The notes below the pieces were generated by a model, which worked only from the letters and a program-made list of their open reading frames with translations, ran no database searches and was not told the DNA's origin. A stretch of DNA of 60,760 nucleotides from an uncultured Phocaeicola sp. (GTDB lineage Bacteria > Bacteroidota > Bacteroidia > Bacteroidales > Bacteroidaceae): positions 1 through 60,760 of the forward strand of contig CALUJS010000012.1 of NCBI GenBank assembly GCA_944321015.1. Reading direction: 5' to 3'. A program made the position numbers and the translations under genes. Each line of letters opens with the position of its first letter. Position 1 is the stretch's first letter. This document shows, in pieces, positions 52,058 through 60,617 of the stretch.

Positions 52058-52113
52058 AGTGTTTTTTGATGTGAGAGATTATAATTAAAGTAATAAATGT
52101 TCACTTTGGATTG

Positions 52114-52121
52114 CAAAAGTA
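52114..52121 (-). promoter_or_regulatory. Predicted promoter for the GH28 gene (TTG-20-TACTTTTG)
   Basis: Minus-strand TTG (52144-52142), 20 bp, TACTTTTG. Leader about 50 nt. Divergent from the glnN promoter. Confidence 0.68.
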
Positions 52122-52185
52122 ACGATAACCGCTATAACATTCAACTAAATGCTCCACATTCTTTCAGTATCTCTGTCAAAAGAGC

Positions 52186-52193
52186 TATCTTTG
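52186..52193 (+). promoter_or_regulatory. Predicted -7 box (TATCTTTG) for glutamine synthetase III
   Basis: TATCTTTG 28 bp before the ATG at 52222; leader about 24 nt. Confidence 0.6.
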
Positions 52194-52221
52194 CGCCATC
52201 AAATGTATAAAAGTAACATCT

Positions 52222-54411
52222 ATGTCATCGAATCTAAGATTTAAGGTCGTCGAGACGGCATTCCACAAAAAACCGCTCGAAGTGGAATTGCCCAAGGAGC
52301 GTCCTTCGGAGTATTTTGCCAAGTACGTGTTCAACAAAGAGAAAATGTTCAAATACCTTCCGAGCAATGTCTATAACGCATTGATGGATGTGATTGAAAA
52401 CGGCGCCAGCTTGGACCGCAACATAGCCGACGCCGTGGCCGAAGGCATGAAGCGTTGGGCCATGGAGCTGGGAGTGACGCACTACACGCACTGGTTCCAT
52501 CCGCTCACCGAGGGCACGGCCGAGAAGCATGATGCGTTTGTGGAGCACGACGGCAAGGGCGGCTTGGTGGAGGAGTTCTCGGGCAAGCTCTTGGTGCAGC
52601 AGGAAACCGATGCCTCGTCATTCCCCAACGGCGGCATCCGCAATACGTTTGAAGCACGCGGCTACTCGGCATGGGACCCCTCTTCGCCTGCATTCGTCGT
52701 GGAAGACACGCTTTGCATTCCTACCATATTTATTGCCTATACCGGCGAGTCGCTCGACTACAAGACTCCGTTGTTGAAGGCGTTGCGGGCCGTAGACCAG
52801 GCTGCCACCGACGTGTGCCATTATTTCTATCCCGACGTGAAGCGCGTGCATACCAACCTGGGCTGGGAGCAGGAATACTTCCTAGTGGACGAAGGGCTTT
52901 ATGCCGCACGTCCCGATTTGCTTCTGACCGGACGTACGCTGATGGGACACGAGTCGGCCAAAAACCAGCAATTGGAAGACCACTATTTCGGAGCCATTCC
53001 CGCACGGGTGGCCGCGTTCATGAAGGAACTTGAAGTCGAGGCATGGAAATTGGGCATCCCCTGCAAGACACGCCACAATGAGGTTGCCCCCAATCAGTTT
53101 GAATTGGCTCCCATCTATGAGGAATGCGACTTGGCCGTAGACCACAACATGCTCGTCATGGCGCTCATGCGCAACATAGCCCGCAAGCACGGATTCCGCG
53201 TGTTGCTCCACGAAAAGCCTTTCAAGGGCATCAACGGTTCGGGCAAGCACAACAACTGGTCTCTCAGCACCAACACCGGACGTCTGCTCATGGCTCCGGG
53301 AAAGACCCCCACGGACAACCTTTGCTTTATTGCTTTCGTGGTCAACACCTTGAAGGCAGTATATCGTCATAACGGCCTGCTCAAGGCCAGCATCATGTCG
53401 GCCACCAACGCGCACCGCCTGGGCGGACACGAGGCTCCGCCGGCCATCATCTCCTCATTCCTTGGCTCGCAGTTGAGCCGCATGCTCGACCATCTGGAGG
53501 AGTCGGACGACGATCAGCTGGATTTCAGCGACAAGCAGGGAAAGAGCCTGGGCATCCCGCAGATTCCCGAAATCATGATCGACAATACCGACCGCAACCG
53601 AACCTCTCCGTTTGCTTTCACGGGCAACCGCTTTGAGTTCCGTGCCATCGGTTCCGAGGCCAATTGCGCGTCGGCCATGATTGCCCTCAATGCCGCAGTG
53701 GCCGAGCAGCTCAAGGAATTCAAGGCCGAGGTGGATGCGCTCATTGAGAAAGGCGAGCCCAAAGTATCAGCCTTGTTGAAGGTTATCCGTCAGTACATCA
53801 AGGATTCCAAACCCATCCGTTTCGACGGCAACGGATATAGCGAGGAGTGGCAGCAGGAAGCCAAGCGGCGCGGATTGGATTGCGAGACCTCGTGTCCGCT
53901 CATCTTCGACAACTACCTTTCGGAATCCAGTGTGCGGATGTTCGAGTCGACCGGCGTCATGACACGCAAGGAACTGGCGGCACGCAATGAAGCCAAGTGG
54001 GAGGTATATACCAAGAAGATACAGATTGAGGCCCGCGTGCTGGGCGACCTCGTGATGAACCACATCATCCCCATTGCCACCAGATATCAGAGTGAATTGA
54101 TTGACAACGTGTTTAAGATGCAGCAGATTTTCAGCAAGGCCGAAGCGCAGGATATGTCGGCACGCAACGTGGAACTGATTCGCGATATTGCCAAGCACAC
54201 CGGCATCCTGAAAGAGCTTGTCGACAAGATGGTCGACGCCCGCAAGGTGGCAAACCGCATCGAGAGCGAGCGCGAGAAGGCCATAGCCTATCACGACACC
54301 GTGGCCCCCTGGCTCGAGACCATCCGCTACCATGTGGACAAACTCGAACTGATGGTGGACAACGAACTTTGGACCCTGCCGAAGTATCGCGAGCTGCTTT
54401 TCATTCGATGA
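52222..54411 (+). CDS. glnN: Glutamine synthetase type III
   Basis: 729 residues, the length of GSIII. It combines ammonia with glutamate using ATP. Landmarks: NPEQFELAP-like NQFELAPIYEECD preceded by CKTRHNEVAP, the HEKPFKGINGSGKHNNWSL nucleotide/glutamate loop (about 332-350), and NRTSPFAFTGNRFEFRAIGSEANCA (Arg residues of the active site). The long C-terminal extension distinguishes it from GSI. Cytoplasmic, dodecameric. No amtB or P-II gene is adjacent. A strong terminator follows at 54447. Confidence 0.95.
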   Translation: MSSNLRFKVVETAFHKKPLEVELPKERPSEYFAKYVFNKEKMFKYLPSNVYNALMDVIENGASLDRNIADAVAEGMKRWAMELGVTHYTHWFHPLTEGTAEKHDAFVEHDGKGGLVEEFSGKLLVQQETDASSFPNGGIRNTFEARGYSAWDPSSPAFVVEDTLCIPTIFIAYTGESLDYKTPLLKALRAVDQAATDVCHYFYPDVKRVHTNLGWEQEYFLVDEGLYAARPDLLLTGRTLMGHESAKNQQLEDHYFGAIPARVAAFMKELEVEAWKLGIPCKTRHNEVAPNQFELAPIYEECDLAVDHNMLVMALMRNIARKHGFRVLLHEKPFKGINGSGKHNNWSLSTNTGRLLMAPGKTPTDNLCFIAFVVNTLKAVYRHNGLLKASIMSATNAHRLGGHEAPPAIISSFLGSQLSRMLDHLEESDDDQLDFSDKQGKSLGIPQIPEIMIDNTDRNRTSPFAFTGNRFEFRAIGSEANCASAMIALNAAVAEQLKEFKAEVDALIEKGEPKVSALLKVIRQYIKDSKPIRFDGNGYSEEWQQEAKRRGLDCETSCPLIFDNYLSESSVRMFESTGVMTRKELAARNEAKWEVYTKKIQIEARVLGDLVMNHIIPIATRYQSELIDNVFKMQQIFSKAEAQDMSARNVELIRDIAKHTGILKELVDKMVDARKVANRIESEREKAIAYHDTVAPWLETIRYHVDKLELMVDNELWTLPKYRELLFIR

Positions 54412-54446
54412 CCGTATAAGCATAAATACTTTTAAATCAACCGGAA

Positions 54447-54499
54447 GCGGGCATCCGGGTCGGACAAAAGCAAGTCCGGCCGGGGTGCCCGCCTTCTTT
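54447..54499 (+). terminator. Intrinsic terminator after glutamine synthetase III
   Basis: A stem of up to 19 bp: 54447-54465 (GCGGGCATCC...GGAC) with 54474-54492 (GTCC...GGGTGCCCGC), loop AAAAGCAA, then CTTCTTTTT. Confidence 0.88.
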
Positions 54500-54556
54500 T
54501 TCCGGCAGGGCGGATCGGCCTGTCGTTTTCGCTTCTTATAGCGGCCGACAAGCGTC

Positions 54557-54644
54557 CATATGCCCGGGCTTGAGCGTCCATATTGCGGCTCGTGTCCGTC
54601 CATATGCCCGCTCGCGGGCCGTGATATGTGCGCTTCAAAGCCGG
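54557..54644. repeat. 22-bp tandem array, family A, locus 7 (4 units)
   Basis: CATATG at 54557, CATATT at 54579, CATATG at 54601, GATATG at 54623, exact 22-bp steps; cores CCCGGGCTTGAGC and CCCGCTCGCGGGC. It lies between the glnN terminator and the biotin-operon promoter. Confidence 0.92.
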
Positions 54645-54761
54645 ACATTCACTGCGTGTAGTGTAAGGCTTTATCCTTGCTTGTTTTCGGCATGATGTCA
54701 GCCCAGGTGGCGGGATGTTCCTTTTTTGCGCGATTAAATTTTGTGCTGTGCCGGAAATGTC

Positions 54762-54769
54762 TATCTTTG
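54762..54769 (+). promoter_or_regulatory. Predicted biotin-operon promoter (TTG-18-TATCTTTG)
   Basis: TTG at 54741-54743, 18 bp, TATCTTTG. It is the last promoter-like box before bioB, so the bio mRNA would carry a leader of about 400 nt. I looked for a BirA-type inverted operator and saw no clear one. Confidence 0.6.
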
Positions 54770-54774
54770 CGCGC

Positions 54775-55236
54775 ATGAAATTCAAAGGCATACATAGGGC
54801 TGCAAGCATCCGTTTCCGGCGTTGGAGTCGGAAACGCTTTGCCGCGTTTGCCAGCGTAGGTCGGCATGTCACCATCGGCCATGTCTGCAAGAGCATTGCG
54901 GAGGCTTCGTTGGACAAAACGTGCAGTCTCCTGTCGGAAAAGACATGTGGCGCCACGCGGAATGACCGCGCCGGGCGTGTGTCGAGTCCGGAATGGGACG
55001 AACTGTGTTTGCGGGAAAGGCAGGAATTGCTTTGGATTGTGACGGGATGTCTGCCTTGTCTTCATTCGGAAGACGGGTCATGCCGTCCTTTCAGGACAGA
55101 TTCATTAACTGAGGGCAGTATCGGAAATGCGTTTGGCGGTTTCCGGTACTGCCCTTTTTATATTCATATCAGCAATGACGATAACAGAAGAGTTAAAAGA
55201 CAAAGTGTTGCGGGGACAACCGCTGACGCCGGATGA
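54775..55236 (+). CDS. Candidate small basic protein in the biotin leader (start and end uncertain)
   Basis: The ATG at 54775 falls at or within a few bases of the predicted transcription start, so translation would be leaderless. The first 50 residues (landmarks [15 protein letters not shown] and GRHVTIGHV) are strongly basic and look like short Bacteroidetes peptides I remember beside TonB-dependent receptor genes. A second protein-like stretch is [19 protein letters not shown] near residue 75-95. The frame runs on through the terminator and into bioB to 55236, which is unlikely to be the real end. TAA and TGA in the other frames (55106, 55110) lie just before the terminator, so a shifted stop there is possible. 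Confidence 0.4.
   Translation: MKFKGIHRAASIRFRRWSRKRFAAFASVGRHVTIGHVCKSIAEASLDKTCSLLSEKTCGATRNDRAGRVSSPEWDELCLRERQELLWIVTGCLPCLHSEDGSCRPFRTDSLTEGSIGNAFGGFRYCPFYIHISNDDNRRVKRQSVAGTTADAG
55113..55160 (+). terminator. Terminator hairpin immediately upstream of bioB (possible attenuator)
   Basis: GGGCAGTATCGGAAA (55113-55127) pairs with TTTCCGGTACTGCCC (55140-55154) with one G-U, followed by TTTTTATATT. bioB starts 15 nt later, at 55175, with no promoter box in between. So operon expression from the upstream promoter requires readthrough. An alternative pairing, CTGCC at about 55051-55055 with GGCAG (55114-55118), could block the terminator; this is inference. Confidence 0.75.
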
Positions 55237-56137
55237 AGTCTTGTCGATGGCAAAGAGCGGAGACGATGTTTCCCTCTGCGAGGCCGCCCATGAGATAACC
55301 CGCCGGTGTGCTTCCGGGGTTTTCGACATGTGTTCAATCGTGAACGCCAAATCGGGGCGCTGTCCGGAAGACTGTAAGTGGTGTGCCCAGTCGGCGCATT
55401 ATCGCACCGGGGTGGAAACCTATGCCCTGATGTCGGCCGACGAATGTGTGAAGAGCGCCTGCATCCATGCCGGGCAGGGTGTGAAGCGTTTCTCTCTGGT
55501 GACCAGCGGACGGCGTCTGTCCGATGCCGAGGTCGACCGGCTTTGCGAGCGTGTGCGGGCCATCCGCCGGGCCTGCTCCATTGAGTTGTGTGCCTCATTG
55601 GGGCTGTTGGGAGAGGAGCAGCTGCGCCGCCTGCACGATGCCGGCGTGTCGCGCTATCACTGCAATCTGGAGGCGGCGCCGTCGTATTTCCCCCGTTTGT
55701 GTACCACCCACACCCAGGCGCAGAAGCTGGAGACGCTTCGGGCCGTCCGGCGTGTGGGCATGGACATCTGCTCCGGCGGCATCGTCGGCATGGGCGAGAC
55801 CGAAGAGCAGCGCATCGAGCTGGCTTTTGCCCTGCGCGATTTGGGCGTGTGCTCCATACCTATTAATATATTGCAACCCATACCGGGCACGCCGTTGCAA
55901 GATGCGCTTCCTTTGTCGGCCCGCGACGTGTTGCGCACGGTGGCCTTCTTTCGCTTCGTTCACCCTGCGGCCTTCCTGCGCTTTGCGGGCGGCCGGGCCG
56001 GACTGGACGAGGACACTTTGCGCCGCGCGCTCTATACGGGCATCAATTCGGCCATCGTGGGCGACATGCTCACCACGTTGGGCTCGGATGTGGAAACAGA
56101 TAAGAAACGGATTAAAGAATCGGGCTATGAACTTTGA
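55175..56137 (+). CDS. bioB: Biotin synthase
   Basis: 320 residues from the ATG at 55175 ([12 protein letters not shown]); the frame is open from 55127, but that would start inside the terminator hairpin. Radical SAM motif CxxxCxxC is Cys63, Cys67 and Cys70 ([10 protein letters not shown]). Landmarks [13 protein letters not shown] and [13 protein letters not shown] carry further cluster-region Cys, and IPGTPL and [14 protein letters not shown] match BioB. It inserts sulfur into dethiobiotin, the last step. First gene of the bio operon; its stop overlaps bioA by 11 bp. Confidence 0.95.
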   Translation: MTITEELKDKVLRGQPLTPDEVLSMAKSGDDVSLCEAAHEITRRCASGVFDMCSIVNAKSGRCPEDCKWCAQSAHYRTGVETYALMSADECVKSACIHAGQGVKRFSLVTSGRRLSDAEVDRLCERVRAIRRACSIELCASLGLLGEEQLRRLHDAGVSRYHCNLEAAPSYFPRLCTTHTQAQKLETLRAVRRVGMDICSGGIVGMGETEEQRIELAFALRDLGVCSIPINILQPIPGTPLQDALPLSARDVLRTVAFFRFVHPAAFLRFAGGRAGLDEDTLRRALYTGINSAIVGDMLTTLGSDVETDKKRIKESGYEL

Positions 56138-57428
56138 CGCTTACCAATCGGACCTGTTCGACAGGGAACACTTGTGGCATCCTTATACTTCGGCCACTCA
56201 TCCGCTGCCCGCCTACAAGGTGGAGCGCGCGGAAGGCTGCACACTGACGTTGGACAACGGAGCGCGGCTCGTCGACGGCATGTCGTCGTGGTGGTGTGCC
56301 GTCCACGGATACAATCATCCGGTGTTGAACCGTGCCGTTGCGGAACAGCTCGGCCGGATGTCTCATGTCATGTTTGGCGGCTTGACCCACGAGCCCGCCA
56401 TCGCGCTGGGGAAACTCTTGCTGGACATTGTGCCGCCCTCGATGCAGAAGATATTTTATGCCGATAGCGGTTCGGTGGCCGTGGAGGTCGCGCTGAAGAT
56501 GGCCGTGCAATATCAGTTTGCCAAAGGCTGTCCCCGGCGCAATAACTTCGTGACCATCCGTTCCGGTTATCATGGCGACACGTGGAATGCCATGTCGGTG
56601 TGCGACCCGGTGACGGGCATGCACAACCTGTTCGGCCCGGCCTTGCCCGTGCGTCATTTCGTGCCGTCGCCTCAAAGCCGCTTCGGTGGCGAATGGGATG
56701 AGGATGACATTCGCCCCCTGCGCGAAGTCGTCGAAGCCCATCACGACGAGTTGGCCGGGCTGATTCTCGAGCCTGTCGTTCAAGGTGCGGGAGGGATGCG
56801 CTTCTATCATCCGCAATATCTGCGCGAGGCTGCGGCGTTGTGCCGCCGCCATGGTCTGTTGCTGATATTCGACGAGATAGCCACGGGCTTTGGCCGCACC
56901 GGGAAACTGTTTGCCTGCGAACACGCCGGAGTGGAGCCGGACATCATGTGCATTGGCAAGGCCCTGACCGGAGGCTACATGACCTTCTCGGCCGTTCTGA
57001 CCACCGACGAGGTGGCCGCCACGATATCCGACCGCTATCCCCATGCGTTTATGCACGGGCCCACGTTCATGGGCAATCCGCTGGCTTGCGCCGTGGCGCG
57101 GGCTTCTGTCGAACTGTTGCTGGCCTCGGACTGGCAGCAGAAGGTGAAAGCCATCGAACGGCAACTGTGCGAGGAGTTGGCTCCTGCGCGCAGTTTGCCC
57201 CAAGTGGCCGACGTGAGGGTGTTGGGCGCCATCGGTGTGGTCGAGATGCGCGAGCCGGTGGACATGGCATGGATACAGTGCCGCTTTGTGGAGGAAGGCG
57301 TCTGGGTGCGTCCGTTCGGGCGCTTGGTCTACATTATGCCGCCCTTCATCATCCGGCCCGACGAGTTGCGTAAGCTGACGTCGGCTTTGGTAAAGATTGT
57401 ATCGGAGACGGAAGCCCATGGACAATGA
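56127..57428 (+). CDS. bioA: Adenosylmethionine-8-amino-7-oxononanoate aminotransferase
   Basis: 433 residues from the ATG at 56127 ([22 protein letters not shown]). A class III PLP aminotransferase that uses SAM as amino donor to make DAPA. Landmarks: [48 protein letters not shown] (Asp) and the Lys of [11 protein letters not shown] as Schiff base. The open frame reaching back to 55524 runs out of frame through bioB and is spurious. Overlaps bioB and bioF by 11 bp each, indicating coupled translation. Confidence 0.95.
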   Translation: MNFDAYQSDLFDREHLWHPYTSATHPLPAYKVERAEGCTLTLDNGARLVDGMSSWWCAVHGYNHPVLNRAVAEQLGRMSHVMFGGLTHEPAIALGKLLLDIVPPSMQKIFYADSGSVAVEVALKMAVQYQFAKGCPRRNNFVTIRSGYHGDTWNAMSVCDPVTGMHNLFGPALPVRHFVPSPQSRFGGEWDEDDIRPLREVVEAHHDELAGLILEPVVQGAGGMRFYHPQYLREAAALCRRHGLLLIFDEIATGFGRTGKLFACEHAGVEPDIMCIGKALTGGYMTFSAVLTTDEVAATISDRYPHAFMHGPTFMGNPLACAVARASVELLLASDWQQKVKAIERQLCEELAPARSLPQVADVRVLGAIGVVEMREPVDMAWIQCRFVEEGVWVRPFGRLVYIMPPFIIRPDELRKLTSALVKIVSETEAHGQ

Positions 57429-58566
57429 AGCATTTTTCCGGGCCGGGCTGGACGAACTGAAGGCAGCCGGCAACCTGCGCGCGCTGCCCCAAGTGGAGCA
57501 CGACGGCCGCTATGTGTCGGCATCCGGCAGGCGCATGCTCAATCTGTCCTCCAACGATTATCTGGGGATAGCTTCCGAGGGCCTGTGGCAACGGGAGTTC
57601 CTGGCCGGGTTGTCGGGCAGGGAGTTCCTGCTCTCTTCCTCGTCGTCTCGCTTGCTGACCGGTAACTTCGCGGTCTGCAGCCGATTGGAGCGGCTTCTGG
57701 CCTGCATGTTCGGGCGCGAGGCCGCCCTGGTGTTTGGCAGCGGATATCACATGAATGCGGGCATCCTGCCTGCCGTGGCCGACAGTCGCACGCTGATATT
57801 GGCCGACAAACTGGTGCACGCCAGCCTGATTGACGGCATCCGCCTTTCCGCAGCCCGCTGCATTCGTTATCGCCATCAGGATTACCGTCAGCTGGAAACC
57901 CTGCTGGAGAAACACCATGCCGACTTTGCCCGCATCGTCATCGTGACCGAAAGCGTCTTCAGCATGGACGGCGATGTCGCTCCTTTGCACAGGCTGGTCG
58001 GGCTGAAGAAGCGTTACGGCGCGATGCTCTATGTGGACGAGGCTCATGCCGTCGGCGTGCGCGGTCGGACGGGGCTGGGCGTGGCCGAGGAGCAGGGCTG
58101 CGTGCAGGACATTGACTTCCTTTGCGGCACCTTCGGAAAGGCTTTGGCCTCGGTCGGGGCCTACGTTGTGTGCAGCCGCGTGATGCGCGATTATCTGGTG
58201 AACCGGATGCGCACGCTTATCTACACCACCGCGTTGCCGCCGCTGAACGTGGCGTGGACATGTCATGTGGCGGAGCGTCTGCCCGACATGGGCGAACGGC
58301 GCATGCGGCTGGAGCGGCTTTCGGCTTGTTTGCGCGAGGCGTTGAGGGAGCGCGGCCTGCCTTGCGATTCCGCGAGCCATATCGTGCCCATGTTGGTCGG
58401 CGACAGCCGGGAGACCGTGGAGAAGGCCGAGCAGATGCAGCGACGGGGGTTCTATGTGCTTCCGGTGCGTCCGCCCACGGTGCCCGAGGGCACTTCGCGC
58501 CTGCGCTTCTCCTTGTCGGCTGGCATTACTCCGGATGAACTGAAACAATTGACAGAGATATTATGA
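57418..58566 (+). CDS. bioF: 8-amino-7-oxononanoate synthase
   Basis: 382 residues from the ATG at 57418 ([14 protein letters not shown]), overlapping the bioA stop. A PLP alpha-oxoamine synthase that joins pimeloyl-ACP and alanine. Asp207 in YVDEAHAVG and Lys241 in [11 protein letters not shown] are the cofactor residues; NLSSNDYLG marks the N-terminal region. It is a paralog of the serine palmitoyltransferase at 940. Overlaps bioG by 4 bp. Confidence 0.94.
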   Translation: MDNEAFFRAGLDELKAAGNLRALPQVEHDGRYVSASGRRMLNLSSNDYLGIASEGLWQREFLAGLSGREFLLSSSSSRLLTGNFAVCSRLERLLACMFGREAALVFGSGYHMNAGILPAVADSRTLILADKLVHASLIDGIRLSAARCIRYRHQDYRQLETLLEKHHADFARIVIVTESVFSMDGDVAPLHRLVGLKKRYGAMLYVDEAHAVGVRGRTGLGVAEEQGCVQDIDFLCGTFGKALASVGAYVVCSRVMRDYLVNRMRTLIYTTALPPLNVAWTCHVAERLPDMGERRMRLERLSACLREALRERGLPCDSASHIVPMLVGDSRETVEKAEQMQRRGFYVLPVRPPTVPEGTSRLRFSLSAGITPDELKQLTEIL

Positions 58567-59231
58567 GACAAGTGTTCGTACATAAGGCCGGTAATCCCGG
58601 TTTGTTGCTCTTCTTTGCCGGATGGGGCATGGACGAGCGTCTGGTTGACGTCCCTTGGGATGGCGATTGCGACTGCATGGTGTGTTTCGACTACCGGACA
58701 ATGGATTTCGACGCCTCACTGTTGGCTACGTATCGTTCGGTTCGCGTGGCGGCCTGGTCGATGGGCGTGTGGGCGGCCGGACGGGTATTGTCGTCGGTGG
58801 CCCTGCCTTGGGCTGAGACTGTCGCTTTCAACGGCACGCCTTGGCCGGTTGATGACCGGCGCGGCATCCCGGCGGCTGTGTTTCAGGCTACGTTGGATAA
58901 TTTCTCGGAACGGACGTTGGCCAAGTTCCGTCGGCGCATGTGCGGCTCGGAAGAGGAACTGCAGGCCTTCATGGCGCATGCTCCGCTGCGTCCGCCCGTG
59001 GAGTTGCGCGACGAGCTGTCCGCCTTGGCCGGGGTTGTCGGACGGGAGCCCGCGCCGTGGACGTGGGATTGCTCCTTCATCGGGGCCCGCGACCGCATCT
59101 TCCCGGCGGCGAACCAGCTGCGCGCATGGGAGGGCACGGCGCATCGCCTGATTGACGCGGCCCATTACGACGCCCGTTGGTTGAGGCTTTTGCTGACAAA
59201 AGGAGGGGAGGGCGCATGGACAAGCAACTGA
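58563..59231 (+). CDS. bioG: Pimeloyl-ACP methyl ester esterase, BioG type (DUF452)
   Basis: 222 residues. An alpha/beta hydrolase of the DUF452 family, which replaces BioH in many genomes. Nucleophile Ser66 in AAWSMGVW; LLLFFAGWGMDE near the N-terminus; the Asp of SFIGARDRIFPAANQL and a C-terminal His in LIDAAHYDARWL complete the triad. It removes the methyl ester that BioC puts on the growing pimeloyl chain. Position between bioF and bioC supports the call. Overlaps bioC by 16 bp. Confidence 0.9.
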   Translation: MRQVFVHKAGNPGLLLFFAGWGMDERLVDVPWDGDCDCMVCFDYRTMDFDASLLATYRSVRVAAWSMGVWAAGRVLSSVALPWAETVAFNGTPWPVDDRRGIPAAVFQATLDNFSERTLAKFRRRMCGSEEELQAFMAHAPLRPPVELRDELSALAGVVGREPAPWTWDCSFIGARDRIFPAANQLRAWEGTAHRLIDAAHYDARWLRLLLTKGGEGAWTSN

Positions 59232-59983
59232 TTCGCGAACGCTTTGCGCGCGCCATACCGACTTATGACCGGCAGGCCGTGGTGCAGCGGACGATTGCCG
59301 GGCGCATGGTGGACCTGCTGGGCGACTGCCTGCCGCCTCATGCCCATGGCCGGGTGTGGGAGATCGGTTGCGGAACGGGGCTGTTTACCCGTCCCTACAT
59401 CAGCCGTTACGCGCCCGGGGAGATGGAGCTCAACGACCTGTGTCCGGAGATGGAACCGGTCCTAGCCGATGTGCTTGGCGGGCATGTGAGCTTTGCGGCT
59501 TATGATGTGGAGAGCCGTCGTCCGGCCGGACGTTTCAGCCTCATAGTGTCCTGCTCCTCGTTGCAATGGCTGGAGCATCCCCTCCGTTTCCTGAATTGCT
59601 GCAAAGCCGGCCTGACTGCCGGCGGCTATATGGCCTTTTCGCTCTTTGGCGAGCAGAACTTCCGCGAGCTGAAAGCCGTGTCCGGGGTCTCCTTGCCCTA
59701 TCTTCCGCTTGCCGGATGGCTGCGTGTTGCCGGGGCGATGGGCTATCGGGTGGTTCATGCCCACGAAGAACTTTTGCCGATGACCTTTGCTTCTCCTGCC
59801 GACGTGCTGCGCCATCTGCGCCACACCGGCGTGGCCGGCATACGGCGGTCGGCATGGACCAAGGGGCAACTCTCCGATTTCGCGACCGCATACAACAACA
59901 GCTGTTCAACTCCCGATGGAAGGGTTCTGCTGACCTACCATCCCATTTATATCATACTTAAAAATCAAACGAATGAAGCGTAA
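59216..59983 (+). CDS. bioC: Malonyl-ACP O-methyltransferase
   Basis: 255 residues from the ATG at 59216. SAM motif VWEIGCGTGLFTRP (about 47-60), then LVSCSSLQWLEHP-type post-motif (IVSCSSLQWLEHPL) typical of BioC. It methylates malonyl-ACP to start pimelate synthesis by the fatty-acid machinery. The frame is open from 59177, but the ATG at 59216 gives the usual MDKQLIRERFARAIPTYD start. Overlaps bioG by 16 bp and bioD by 11 bp. Confidence 0.92.
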   Translation: MDKQLIRERFARAIPTYDRQAVVQRTIAGRMVDLLGDCLPPHAHGRVWEIGCGTGLFTRPYISRYAPGEMELNDLCPEMEPVLADVLGGHVSFAAYDVESRRPAGRFSLIVSCSSLQWLEHPLRFLNCCKAGLTAGGYMAFSLFGEQNFRELKAVSGVSLPYLPLAGWLRVAGAMGYRVVHAHEELLPMTFASPADVLRHLRHTGVAGIRRSAWTKGQLSDFATAYNNSCSTPDGRVLLTYHPIYIILKNQTNEA

Positions 59984-60617
59984 CGTATTTTTTGTCAGTG
60001 GCATCGACACGAATGTCGGCAAGAGCTATGCCACCGGTTTTCTGGCCCGCGAGTGGAACAAGGCGGGCATCCGCACGATTACCCAGAAGCTGATACAGAC
60101 GGGCAATGAAGAATTGTCGGAAGACATCGGGTTGCACCGGCGCCTGATGGGTGTGGACTTGCTGCCCGAGGACGACGAACGGCTCACCATGCCGGAGATT
60201 TTCACCTATCCGTGCTCTCCCCATCTGGCGGCGGAGATCGACGGACGGGCGATAGACTTTGCGCGCATCGGGCAGGCCACCCGGACGTTGTCGGCGCGCT
60301 ATGACGCCGTGCTCCTCGAAGGCGCCGGAGGGCTGATGGTGCCGCTGACCCGCGAGTTGCTGACCATCGACTATGTGGCGCGGCATGGCTATCCCCTGAT
60401 ATTGGTCACCTCGGGCCGTTTGGGAAGCATCAACCACACGCTGCTCAGCCTGGAGGCCGTCCGGGCACGCGGCATCGAGCTGCATTCCGTGGCCTATAAT
60501 CTCTATCCGCCCGAAGAGGACAACCGCATCCGGGAGGATACGCGGGAATATATCCGCGATTACCTGAACACCTATTTCCCGCAAGCCGGGTTTCAGCTGA
60601 TTCCGTGCCTTCCGTAA
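59973..60617 (+). CDS. bioD: Dethiobiotin synthetase
   Basis: 214 residues. The P-loop near residues 10-18 (GIDTNVGKSYATG) and the downstream EGAGGLMVPLTRELLTIDYV segment (the product-binding loop) identify BioD, which forms the ureido ring of dethiobiotin with CO2 and ATP. C-terminal landmark VTSGRLGSINHTLLSLEAV. Last gene of the operon; the stop is at 60615-60617 and I see no convincing terminator before the window edge. Confidence 0.93.
   Translation: MKRNVFFVSGIDTNVGKSYATGFLAREWNKAGIRTITQKLIQTGNEELSEDIGLHRRLMGVDLLPEDDERLTMPEIFTYPCSPHLAAEIDGRAIDFARIGQATRTLSARYDAVLLEGAGGLMVPLTRELLTIDYVARHGYPLILVTSGRLGSINHTLLSLEAVRARGIELHSVAYNLYPPEEDNRIREDTREYIRDYLNTYFPQAGFQLIPCLP

Noticed and set aside
55524..57428. 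A single 634-codon frame running through bioB into bioA
   Set aside because: The part before 56127 is out of frame with bioB and reads as Arg/Ser/Cys-rich nonsense; bioA has a good ATG at 56127.
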